Source of the DNA: Alistipes sp.
GTDB taxonomy: Bacteria; Bacteroidota; Bacteroidia; Bacteroidales; Rikenellaceae
Assembly: GCA_020026375.1 (NCBI GenBank)
Contig: JAHHQN010000023.1
Span: 1-36,027, forward strand
Length of the DNA stretch: 36,027 bases
Reading direction: 5' to 3'
Below the pieces are notes generated by a model. The model searched no databases. It was not told the origin of the DNA and saw only the letters and a program-made list of their open reading frames with translations. The position numbers and the translations under genes were made by a program. Shown here piece by piece: positions 15,224 through 22,403 of the stretch (positions within the stretch are counted from its first letter, which is position 1; every line of letters starts with the position of its first letter).

Positions 15224-16507
15224 TTAGAGGAAATACTTGAGGATAAACAGTACACAGAGAATATACACCGAGAGGTGGAGTTTGTTGAACTTGCGGCTCA
15301 ACACATTGATGAACACGTAGCTGATGATACCCAGCAGAATACCGTTGGAGATACTGATGGTCAGCGGCATGAACACGATGCAGACAAAGGCGGGCACGGC
15401 CTCCGAGAAGTCGTTGAGGTCGATGTCCTTGATGGGACTCATCATCATCAGACCCACCAGAAACAGCACGGGAGCGGTAGCGGCAGCCGGCACGGCCAGG
15501 AATACGGGAGCGAAGAAAATCGCGATGAGGAAGCACACGGCAGTGGTCATGGCCGTCAGACCCGAACGTCCGCCCTCGGCCACACCCGACGCGCTCTCGA
15601 CGAAGGTGGTCACGGTGCTGGTACCGAGCACGGCACCTGCCGTAGTGGCGATGGCATCGGCCATGAAGGCACGCTTGGCGTTGGGAATCTTGCCGTTCTG
15701 CATCATGCCCGCCTTGGTCGACACACCCACCAGTGTACCGATGGTGTCGAACATGTCGACAAAGAGCATGGTCATCACCACGATGGCCATATTGGTCGAC
15801 AACACCGAGCTCCACTCGAACTTCATGAAGATAGGCTCAATCGAGGGGGGAATGCTCATCACACCGCCGTAGTGGGTGATACCCATGGGGATACCGATAA
15901 CGGTGGTGGTCAGAATACCCAGCAGCAGCGCGCCCTTCACCTTGAGGATAAGCAGCACGGTGGTAATCAGGATACCGATGACGGCCAGCAGCGCCGAACC
16001 CGAAGTGATGTCGCCCAGCGAGACCATGGTGGCGGGATTGGAGACGATGATGCCCGAATTCTGCAGACCGATGAAGGCGATGAACAGACCGATACCCACA
16101 CTGATGGCATTCTTGAGCGAGGCAGGAATGGCATCGACAATGGCTTCACGCAGGTTGCTCAACGTCAGCAGAATGAAGATGATACCCTCGATGAACACGG
16201 CCGTCAGTGCGAACTGCCACGAGTAGCCCATCTCCTTGCAGATGGTGAACACGAAGAAGGCATTGAGACCCACACCGGGAGCTTGTGCAAAGGGGAGTTT
16301 CGCCCAGCAGGCCATGATGACCGTACCGAGAATCGAAGCGATGACCGTGGTGGTGAACACCGCATGCTTGTCCATACCGGCCAGACTCAACACGTCGGGG
16401 TTGAGTGCCAGAATATAGGCCATCGTGAGGAAGGTGGTGATACCGGCAAGAATCTCTGTCTTCACAGACATGACCCGGGCATCGAATCCGAATAACTTTT
16501 TTAACAT
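15224..16507 (-). CDS. AzgA/PbuG-type purine (guanine/hypoxanthine) permease
   Basis: This inner-membrane proton symporter for purine bases belongs to the NCS2 family (COG2252, AzgA/PbuG branch). The 427-residue product begins MLKKLFGFD and shows typical motifs: TEILAGITTFLTMAYI, LNPDVLSLAGM, AQAPGVGLNAFF, VGIGLFIAFIGLQNSGII, FVDMFDTIGTLVGV and GTSTVTTFVESASGVAEGGR. Twelve to fourteen hydrophobic spans are expected for this fold. Start ATG 16507 is chosen because homologues start close to the LFGFD motif; the frame runs on upstream (to 16549 and beyond) without an ATG. The leader from the promoter at 16624 is about 110 nt. Confidence 0.92.
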   Translation of the reverse strand: MLKKLFGFDARVMSVKTEILAGITTFLTMAYILALNPDVLSLAGMDKHAVFTTTVIASILGTVIMACWAKLPFAQAPGVGLNAFFVFTICKEMGYSWQFALTAVFIEGIIFILLTLSNLREAIVDAIPASLKNAISVGIGLFIAFIGLQNSGIIVSNPATMVSLGDITSGSALLAVIGILITTVLLILKVKGALLLGILTTTVIGIPMGITHYGGVMSIPPSIEPIFMKFEWSSVLSTNMAIVVMTMLFVDMFDTIGTLVGVSTKAGMMQNGKIPNAKRAFMADAIATTAGAVLGTSTVTTFVESASGVAEGGRSGLTAMTTAVCFLIAIFFAPVFLAVPAAATAPVLFLVGLMMMSPIKDIDLNDFSEAVPAFVCIVFMPLTISISNGILLGIISYVFINVLSRKFNKLHLSVYILCVLFILKYFL

Positions 16508-16623
16508 GATATAGTAGGGTTTAATGAAATTCACGCCACTGTTCAGCAAGTCGTCAAGCGAGGGGGCTACATGTCCGACGGTTGTGTCCTGCCGCAGGGT
16601 ATGTCAAATCGGTTACCGGATTG

Positions 16624-16631
16624 CAAAAATA
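16624..16631 (-). promoter_or_regulatory. -7 box of the purine permease gene, long leader
   Basis: TATTTTTG on the minus strand fits TAnnTTTG. The transcript leader (about 16617-16508) contains a short GC hairpin, CCTGCGGCAGG, enclosed by an ACAT/ATGT pairing. It does not match the purine riboswitch core. Confidence 0.5.
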
Positions 16632-16777
16632 AATAAATATTTTTATTAAATAGCCTTATTTTCCGCAGAGTATGAACATTTTATCAACCAAATGAGGAAT
16701 TTTGTTCCCGAATAAAGGAATCGGCCCGCCATTCCGGAAAAAGCAACCGCTACCGACAAATAATTGAATCACAAACA

Positions 16778-16809
16778 TTTGGACATTGTTCAAAATCTTC
16801 ATACATTTG
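16778..16809 (+). promoter_or_regulatory. Promoter of the aspartyl protease gene, full consensus
   Basis: TTTG (16778-16781), a 20-nt spacer and TACATTTG (16802-16809) match the consensus. The predicted transcript start near 16815 excludes ATG or other starts at 16786 and supports ATG 16840. The region 16508-16777 otherwise holds the permease promoter and nothing else recognised. Confidence 0.8.
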
Positions 16810-16839
16810 ACTGTTCCAACCTTCAAACCACTCAAGCCT

Positions 16840-18042
16840 ATGAAAAGAATTATTTACCTGTTATGCTTGTCCGTGACATTTCTATCGTTGAAATGCCATG
16901 CGGCGATTCCTGAAGATGCCATTCGTTTCATCTTTGATGGACACCTCTACCTTCAGGTAACCTTGAATGACTCGATTCCCGTCTCCGTTATCTATGATAC
17001 CGGAGCAGACTTACTCTACCTCGATGAAGATTATCTGAAAGCGAGCGGTCAGCAAGATGCTTTCGGTAAAAAAACAAAATCCCATATGAGGGGAGGAGCA
17101 GGTAACAAGGACCTGATTCAGGTCGACGTCTTCATCGATCCGATTAAAATCCATTGCGGAAAGCAGGACTACACCAACAAGATAACTCCGGTACTCCGGC
17201 TGCGTGATATGTTGGGCAGATATGCCGACGGTCTGTTGGGTAACTCCCATCTGCTGCAATCCCCCCTGATGATCAACTTCAGCGAAGAATTCATCAGGCC
17301 GCTCGAACACCCCGTCCCGGCCCATCTGACCGAGGGCTATCGGAAACTCGATGCAAAATTTGAAGGCAACAGAATCTATATCAAGTCCAAGTTGACAATC
17401 GACGCCGAGAATGTCGTTGACGGCTGGTTCGTGATGGATATGGGCAGCGGAGGAAGCGTAAGCCTCACCAGAGAGGCCGTCTCGAATCTTCATCTGGAAA
17501 AAATTCCCCAAGCTCGTTACGCCGCTCTGGCCGGAGGTATCGGTGGCGGGGCAGAAACAGTTTCTCTGCGCGCCTCCGACTTCACGATGGGCGACACGTT
17601 GGAGAATATCGTCATAAGCTACTCCCTCAACCAGAAAGGTTTCATGTCCGGCAACAAAACCTGTTTGGGACTCATCGGTACCACGATTTGGTCACACTAC
17701 GACATCATTCTCGATCCGGAGAATGGCTCCGTATGGGTGAAGAGGAACAACCGCGAAGCGACCTATTCAAAATCATCGACCACACACATGTCCGCCATCG
17801 ACCGCACGGACATCTGCGACGGATGGTCTGTCAATATCCTGTATGAAGGGGGCATAGCCCAAAAGGCCGGGTTCGAACTCGGAGACGTGATTCTTTCGAT
17901 AAACGGCCGCCCCGTAAAGGACATTTCGTGGGAAGAGCAGCGAAAAGGACTCGGACTCGAAGGGAATACCGTATATAAAGTAAGGAAGAAGAACGGCGAA
18001 ACAGTCACCTACACGTTGGACATCAAGGAGCAGATTATCTGA
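16840..18042 (+). CDS. Exported retropepsin-like aspartyl protease with C-terminal PDZ domain
   Basis: The 400-residue product starts with a signal peptide (MKRIIYLLCLSVTFLSLKCHA) and so acts in the periplasm or envelope. A first retropepsin-type active site is IYDTGADLLYLD (Asp53-Thr-Gly), and a second half-site is VMDMGSGGSVSLT (Asp200-Met-Gly). This gives a single-chain two-lobe arrangement in which the second site departs from DTG/DSG. A PDZ domain occupies about 320-395 (GGIAQKAGFELGDVILSING). This architecture is common in Bacteroidetes and generally uncharacterised. The gene is a single unit between its own promoter and the shared terminator at 18087. Codon use is less GC-biased than in the neighbouring genes. 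Confidence 0.88.
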   Translation: MKRIIYLLCLSVTFLSLKCHAAIPEDAIRFIFDGHLYLQVTLNDSIPVSVIYDTGADLLYLDEDYLKASGQQDAFGKKTKSHMRGGAGNKDLIQVDVFIDPIKIHCGKQDYTNKITPVLRLRDMLGRYADGLLGNSHLLQSPLMINFSEEFIRPLEHPVPAHLTEGYRKLDAKFEGNRIYIKSKLTIDAENVVDGWFVMDMGSGGSVSLTREAVSNLHLEKIPQARYAALAGGIGGGAETVSLRASDFTMGDTLENIVISYSLNQKGFMSGNKTCLGLIGTTIWSHYDIILDPENGSVWVKRNNREATYSKSSTTHMSAIDRTDICDGWSVNILYEGGIAQKAGFELGDVILSINGRPVKDISWEEQRKGLGLEGNTVYKVRKKNGETVTYTLDIKEQII

Positions 18043-18086
18043 CCGCCTCTGCAAGAGGCTGTTTTCTTCGTGATTCAGGCATAAAA

Positions 18087-18129
18087 AAAAATATAGTTCA
18101 ATGAATGTGTTTCATTGAACTATATTTTT
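18087..18129. terminator. Bidirectional terminator between convergent genes
   Basis: A perfect 19-bp stem (18087-18105 with 18111-18129) closes a 5-nt TGTGT loop, with an A-run on one side and T-run on the other. It serves the rightward protease gene and the leftward beta-barrel gene. Confidence 0.93.
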
Positions 18130-18141
18130 GTTTTTCCAACT

Positions 18142-18699
18142 TTAAAAGTCGAATGCCACTCTGAAATTCAGCGCATTGAAATTGCCGTTGAACTTGTCGC
18201 CCACGCCCAGATAGCGTTCGCCGTCGAAGGCATCGCCGTGGTAGGAGTAGCCCACGCTGACATTCATACCGAAGTGACGCGAGAAACCGAAGCGCACACC
18301 CACCGTGGGGTTGAGATACACGCCCTCGTTCTTCGAGACGGTATATCCCGCCTTGAAATCGACAAAGGGAGTCACCCACTTTTTCAGCAGCGAGAATTTC
18401 GCCTCACCGAAAAGAGGCACCTGCGTCACCTCCATGGTCGAGACATACTGCACCGCCATACCCGCACCCAGAAAGAAGTGGGGCGAGAACTGGTAGCCGT
18501 GGGTGGTGGTCACCTCATAGGCCGCACCGAAGACATCGATGATGTTGGTGTCCTTGATATTGAAAGCCGTGCCCACACCCACATAGCCGCGATAACCCTT
18601 GTTGAGCATACGCTCGCTGCGGTCACCGGCCGTGATCTCCTGCGCACCGGCCGACAGCACCGCGAAAAGTGCCGCGGCAGCCAAAAGAATACGTTTCAT
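18142..18699 (-). CDS. Small outer-membrane beta-barrel protein, paralogue of 12900-13463
   Basis: The 185-residue product has a signal peptide (MKRILLAAAALFAVLSAGAQ) and barrel strands ending in Phe (VAFDF). Shared blocks with the protein at 12900-13463 are GYxGYVGVG, EVTTTHGYQFSPHFFLGAGM, TPFVDFKAGYTV and NPTVGVRFGF. The frame is open upstream to 18756, which would overlap the DUF2752 gene. ATG 18699 starts exactly at the signal peptide and leaves a 29-bp gap. It is the third gene of the CD225-DUF2752-barrel run, so a link to those membrane proteins is possible but untested. Confidence 0.8.
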   Translation of the reverse strand: MKRILLAAAALFAVLSAGAQEITAGDRSERMLNKGYRGYVGVGTAFNIKDTNIIDVFGAAYEVTTTHGYQFSPHFFLGAGMAVQYVSTMEVTQVPLFGEAKFSLLKKWVTPFVDFKAGYTVSKNEGVYLNPTVGVRFGFSRHFGMNVSVGYSYHGDAFDGERYLGVGDKFNGNFNALNFRVAFDF

Positions 18700-18728
18700 G
18701 TTCATTGATTGATTGGTTTGGAGATTGT

Positions 18729-19124
18729 TCATATCACATTGCGCGCCACCCACCACACGAGGGTCACCGCCGCAAAGAGGGTTACCGTCACCGGGTGCTG
18801 CACCCGCCTCTTCCAGCGGCGTGCCACGCGCGAAGGGTCATATTCGGTGAAGACCACCAGCAGGGCATAGGGTGCCGCCAACCACACAAAGGGGTTGTAG
18901 CGCCACGCCCCCGCCCAGTCGCCGTGCAGCAGGGCATACAGCGCCCGCTGATTGCCGCACGCCGGACAGTCGAAACCCGTGAGCCACTTGAACGGACATC
19001 GGGGCATCAGTTCGCGACAGGGGTCGGCCACCGAATAGACCACCACCAGCACGACCGCCACCGCCGCCGTCACCCACAGGTATCTGCGCCGCAGCACCTC
19101 CTCACCCAACCGGCTCCACTTCAC
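18729..19124 (-). CDS. DUF2752 membrane protein
   Basis: This 131-residue inner-membrane protein carries the DUF2752 signature CPFKWLTGFDCPACGNQRA (43-61), with three cysteines (43, 53, 56). There are three predicted spans: about 17-33, 74-91 and 112-128. The family function is unknown; the conserved cysteines suggest metal or redox chemistry. It starts 12 bp after the CD225-type gene, and this two-gene pairing recurs in Bacteroidetes in my experience. It should be co-transcribed with it from the promoter at 19541. Confidence 0.85.
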   Translation of the reverse strand: MKWSRLGEEVLRRRYLWVTAAVAVVLVVVYSVADPCRELMPRCPFKWLTGFDCPACGNQRALYALLHGDWAGAWRYNPFVWLAAPYALLVVFTEYDPSRVARRWKRRVQHPVTVTLFAAVTLVWWVARNVI

Positions 19125-19136
19125 GGCCGTGCCGCG

Positions 19137-19466
19137 TTAGGAGGCCATCATCGCCGCGCCCAGTCCGAACGAAAGCACCACGGCAAAATAGATGAACCAC
19201 ACGGCCACCGAGCAGATGACACCGGCCCACATCCATTTCCGCGCCTTGTCGGCCGTCTGACGTGCCGCGTCGTGGTTGCCGTTGTACCACAGGCCGTCGA
19301 CCTGTCCGGCATAGATGATGGCCGCAATGCCGAAGGGCAGGCAGCAGAACACGGTCGAGAGAATGGCTCCGACCAGATGGTTGTTGGGTTTGGGTCCCGG
19401 GTCGGGGGTGACCACGGTCTGTGCCGCATCGGCGGCATTGTTCTCAACGGGATCGATAACTTCCAT
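19137..19466 (-). CDS. CD225/dispanin family membrane protein
   Basis: This 109-residue protein has a disordered acidic, Pro/Asn-rich N-terminus (1-29) and the CD225 pattern: a first hydrophobic segment LVGAILSTVFCCLPFGIAAI with the double cysteine, then YAGQVDGLWYNGNHDAARQT with a KARKWMW stretch, and a second span (about 79-103). Eukaryotic relatives (IFITM) are membrane-shaping proteins; bacterial members are uncharacterised. It is first in the leftward CD225-DUF2752-barrel operon. Confidence 0.88.
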   Translation of the reverse strand: MEVIDPVENNAADAAQTVVTPDPGPKPNNHLVGAILSTVFCCLPFGIAAIIYAGQVDGLWYNGNHDAARQTADKARKWMWAGVICSVAVWFIYFAVVLSFGLGAAMMAS

Positions 19467-19540
19467 ATCGCAATAAGATTTTAAGTTCGATTTCGGGGGA
19501 CGACATCACTCCGCCAACGGAGAAGTGTCTTCAATGACTA

Positions 19541-19548
19541 CAAATATA
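19541..19548 (-). promoter_or_regulatory. -7 box of the CD225-DUF2752 operon
   Basis: TATATTTG on the minus strand fits TAnnTTTG. It is back to back with the rarA -7 box (19569-19576). No clear -33 element. Confidence 0.55.
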
Positions 19549-19568
19549 GAAATTCCCTTATAATTTCT

Positions 19569-19576
19569 TATCTTTG
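19569..19576 (+). promoter_or_regulatory. -7 box of rarA
   Basis: TATCTTTG fits TAnnTTTG. The ATG is 26 bp downstream, giving a leader of about 20 nt. Confidence 0.6.
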
Positions 19577-19602
19577 TTCTGAAAAAAATTCAACAAAAAG
19601 TT

Positions 19603-20880
19603 ATGCCAAACATACCATTAGCCGAACGGCTGCGCCCTACCTCCATCGACGACTACATCGGACAACAACATCTGGTGGGCAAGAACGGCGTATTCCGCAA
19701 ATTCTTCGAGACGGGCAACGTGCCTTCGTTCATTCTGTGGGGACCTCCGGGCGTGGGCAAGACCACGCTGGCGAAGATTGTCGCCACGCAGCTCGAACGG
19801 CCGTTCTTCACCCTCTCGGCCGTCACCTCGGGTGTGAAGGACGTGAGGGAGGTACTCGAGAGTGCCAAGCGCCAGCGGTTTTTCGATGCCAAGCCCCCCT
19901 TCCTGTTCATCGACGAGATTCACCGCTTCAACAAGTCGCAGCAGGACTCGCTGCTCGGTGCCGTGGAGCAGGGGGTGGTCACCCTCATCGGCGCCACCAC
20001 CGAGAATCCCTCGTTCGAGGTCATCTCGCCGCTGCTGAGTCGCTGCCAGGTCTACACGCTCAAACCCATGGACGACACCGAGTTGCAGACGCTGCTCGAC
20101 AGAGCGTTGCACTCCGACACCGAACTCCGGGCGCGCGATATCGAGGTGGTCGAGACCGGCGCACTGTTCCGCTTCTCGGGCGGCGACGCGCGCAAGCTGC
20201 TCAACATTCTCGACATCATCGTGGGGGCCACCGACGGCAAGGTGACCGTCACCGACCAGTATGTCACCGACTGTCTGCAACAGAACATCGCCCTCTACGA
20301 CAAGAACGGCGAACAACACTACGATGTCATCTCGGCCTTCATCAAGTCGGTGCGCGGCAGCGACCCCAATGCCGCCATCTACTATCTGGCGCGCATGCTC
20401 GCCGGCGGCGAGGAGCCGCGTTTCATCGCCCGACGGCTGGTGATTCTCGCCTCGGAGGACATCGGTCTGGCCAACCCCAACGCCCTGCTGCTGGCCAATG
20501 CCTGCTTCGACACCGTACATAAAATAGGTATGCCCGAGGCACGCATCACCCTGGCCGAGACCACCATCTATCTGGCGACCAGCGCCAAGAGCAATTCGGC
20601 CTACAACGCCATCAACCGCGCACTGGCCTTCGTGCAGCACGACACCCAGAACCGTCCCGTGCCGCTCAATATTCGCAATGCCCCCACACGGCTCATGGAG
20701 CAGGAGGGCTACGGCAAGGGCTACAAGTATTCCCACGACTTCCCCGGACATTTCGCCTATCAGGAGTTCATGCCCGAGTCGTTGTCGCACACCCGCTTCT
20801 ACGAACCCGACCGCCAGAACAGTGCCGAAGCCAAGATGGCCGACCGCATCGAACAGCTGTGGGGCGACAAATACCGATAA
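19603..20880 (+). CDS. rarA: Replication-associated recombination protein A (RarA/MgsA)
   Basis: This AAA+ ATPase acts at stalled replication forks in the cytosol. The 425-residue product has MPNIPLAERLRPTSIDDYIG at the start, Walker A GPPGVGKTT (47-55), Walker B FIDEIHRFN (103-111) and sensor 1 GATTENPSFE. The family-specific C-terminal tetramerisation region carries ARRLVILASEDIGLANP, followed by RNAPTRLMEQEGYGKGYKYSHD. The length matches RarA. It is transcribed alone, diverging from the CD225 operon, and ends at a terminator. Confidence 0.97.
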   Translation: MPNIPLAERLRPTSIDDYIGQQHLVGKNGVFRKFFETGNVPSFILWGPPGVGKTTLAKIVATQLERPFFTLSAVTSGVKDVREVLESAKRQRFFDAKPPFLFIDEIHRFNKSQQDSLLGAVEQGVVTLIGATTENPSFEVISPLLSRCQVYTLKPMDDTELQTLLDRALHSDTELRARDIEVVETGALFRFSGGDARKLLNILDIIVGATDGKVTVTDQYVTDCLQQNIALYDKNGEQHYDVISAFIKSVRGSDPNAAIYYLARMLAGGEEPRFIARRLVILASEDIGLANPNALLLANACFDTVHKIGMPEARITLAETTIYLATSAKSNSAYNAINRALAFVQHDTQNRPVPLNIRNAPTRLMEQEGYGKGYKYSHDFPGHFAYQEFMPESLSHTRFYEPDRQNSAEAKMADRIEQLWGDKYR

Positions 20881-20890
20881 GCATTTTCGG

Positions 20891-20934
20891 ACAGAAACCT
20901 CGGGGCGGACCTCTTCGGAAGTCCGCCTTTCTGT
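20891..20934 (+). terminator. Terminator after rarA
   Basis: GGCGGAC (20904-20910) pairs with GTCCGCC (20921-20927), extended after a bulge by ACAGAAA (20891-20897) with TTTCTGT (20928-20934). The T-run is short. Confidence 0.7.
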
Positions 20935-20974
20935 TGTTGTGTTCTTAAAAATTATTACTATCACTTGAAGACTC

Positions 20975-21081
20975 CAATACCTAAATTATGACCTCCCCTC
21001 ATCATTGTATTAGGCCGAAATCGACAGTTTTGAGCCATTCACGGCAAAAAACCGACAAATAATCCCCTAATTTAGGTATTG
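20975..21081. repeat. Inverted-repeat element upstream of the haem operon
   Basis: CAATACCTAAATTA (20975-20988) is repeated in perfect inverted form as TAATTTAGGTATTG (21068-21081), separated by 79 nt. The interior is AT-rich, contains the 11-mer GACAGTTTTGA (21023-21033) shared with the element at 29483-29522, and a small CGG/CCG hairpin around 21042-21054. No coding potential. The 325-bp gap 20881-21204 holds only this element, the rarA terminator and the operon promoter. Confidence 0.65.
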
Positions 21082-21133
21082 ACACCTATTTCTGCCGCCG
21101 ACTCCGCCACCCCTCAAATACCAACACCGTGTG

Positions 21134-21165
21134 ATTGCCGATATTTTGAGTCCGCTATACTTTTG
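21134..21165 (+). promoter_or_regulatory. Promoter of the haem-uptake operon
   Basis: ATTG (21134-21137), a 20-nt spacer and TACTTTTG (21158-21165); the -7 box is perfect and the -33 box has one mismatch. Predicted start near 21171, leader about 34 nt. Confidence 0.68.
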
Positions 21166-21204
21166 CAGACGAAAAAGAGGACAAATCAAAAAAACATACA
21201 TATA

Positions 21205-22389
21205 ATGAAAAAATTTTTCTCCCGCCTGCAATTTGCGCTGTTGGCTTGCGCATCTCTGTTTGTGATGGCTTCCTGCGGAAGTGACGACGAAACAAGTGTC
21301 GATCTTTCGGGTGAAACCAAGGAATTCCTCAACGGTGACATGGTTCTCTACACCAAGGCCGAGCTGGCCGGTGTCGACAAAACCCTCCTGCCCACAGGCT
21401 GTCCCGCCATCTTCAACTTCGACTGGGTGAACAAGGTCGACCCCAACAACTCGGCCGCCAACATCGTCAAGCTCAAGATGGTCAATTTCCAGGTAGGATC
21501 GATGCCCATGACCGCCTCGTTCGAGTGCGACGCACAGACCGTGACCCTCGACCGCTGGGACCAGGACGAATACAAGGGCGAAGGCTGGGTGAAACTCCAG
21601 GGTCTGAAGAACGGCCGCATCTCGATTGACAACGGCCAGTCATGGCAGCCCACCATGGGTGACATCACCGGCTACTACAATATCAACACCCACGAAATCA
21701 ACTGCATCATCGACTTCAACTACATGTCGATCAAGGCCAACATTCTGCGCCAGACCATCGACAAGTCGAATCTTGAGAAGTACGACCAGCTGAAGGAGCA
21801 GTATGAGATAGATCTCGAAAAATGGAAAGAGGAGCACGGCATCGTGGATCCCACTCCCGACCCCAAGAAGTTCCTCAACGGCCGCATCGTCCTCTACTCG
21901 CGTGTGGAGATGAATGGCGACGACAAGACCCTCCTGCCCACAGGCTGCCCCATCATCTTTGACTTCGACTGGAAGAACCGCCTCGACCCCGCCCACACGG
22001 CAGACAACATCGTCAAGGTGAAGATGGAAGACTTCAAAATCGGCGCCATGCCCATGACCGCCTCGTTCGAGTGCGATGTAGAAATCGCCAAACTCACCGA
22101 CCAGGAGAAAGAGCAGTACAAGGGTTCGGGCTGGGTAAAACTCCAGGGTATGAGTAACGGTGTCATCTCCATGAACGGCTCCCCCATGCCTTCGACCAAA
22201 GGCAACATCGTAGGTTTCTACAACGCCAAGACCCACGACATCGTCTATGACATCGACTTCAAGATGATGGGTATCAAGGCCTTCATTCTGCGCCAGATTA
22301 TCGACAAGGCCAACCTCGAAAAATATGCCGAACTGAAAAAGAAATACGAGGAAGACCTCGCCAAGTGGAAGGAAGAACACGAAAAATAA
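21205..22389 (+). CDS. Lipoprotein with two tandem copies of an uncharacterised domain
   Basis: The 394-residue product has a lipoprotein signal (FVMASC, lipidated Cys24) followed by GSDDE, an acidic stretch of the kind that directs Bacteroidetes lipoproteins to the cell surface. The mature part is an internal duplication: about 41-211 and 223-392 align closely end to end. Shared blocks are FLNGxxVLY, DKTLLPTGCPxIFxFDW, MPMTASFECD, GWVKLQG and IKAxILRQxIDKxNLEKY, and each copy ends in a charged helix LxKWKEEH. I do not recognise a named family. As first gene of the operon, 14 bp before the TonB receptor, it may be a surface ligand-binding or receptor-associated protein. ATG 21205 is chosen because the signal peptide begins there and the promoter excludes the longer frame. 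Confidence 0.88.
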   Translation: MKKFFSRLQFALLACASLFVMASCGSDDETSVDLSGETKEFLNGDMVLYTKAELAGVDKTLLPTGCPAIFNFDWVNKVDPNNSAANIVKLKMVNFQVGSMPMTASFECDAQTVTLDRWDQDEYKGEGWVKLQGLKNGRISIDNGQSWQPTMGDITGYYNINTHEINCIIDFNYMSIKANILRQTIDKSNLEKYDQLKEQYEIDLEKWKEEHGIVDPTPDPKKFLNGRIVLYSRVEMNGDDKTLLPTGCPIIFDFDWKNRLDPAHTADNIVKVKMEDFKIGAMPMTASFECDVEIAKLTDQEKEQYKGSGWVKLQGMSNGVISMNGSPMPSTKGNIVGFYNAKTHDIVYDIDFKMMGIKAFILRQIIDKANLEKYAELKKKYEEDLAKWKEEHEK

Positions 22390-22403
22390 AGTAACGCCCC
22401 ACC

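Noticed and set aside
16508..16640. Purine riboswitch before the permease
   Set aside because: The characteristic junction sequences and two-loop arrangement of the purine aptamer are not present.
20881..21204. Fur box upstream of the haem operon
   Set aside because: No sequence resembling GATAATGATAATCATTATC was found; iron control, if any, is not visible in this form.
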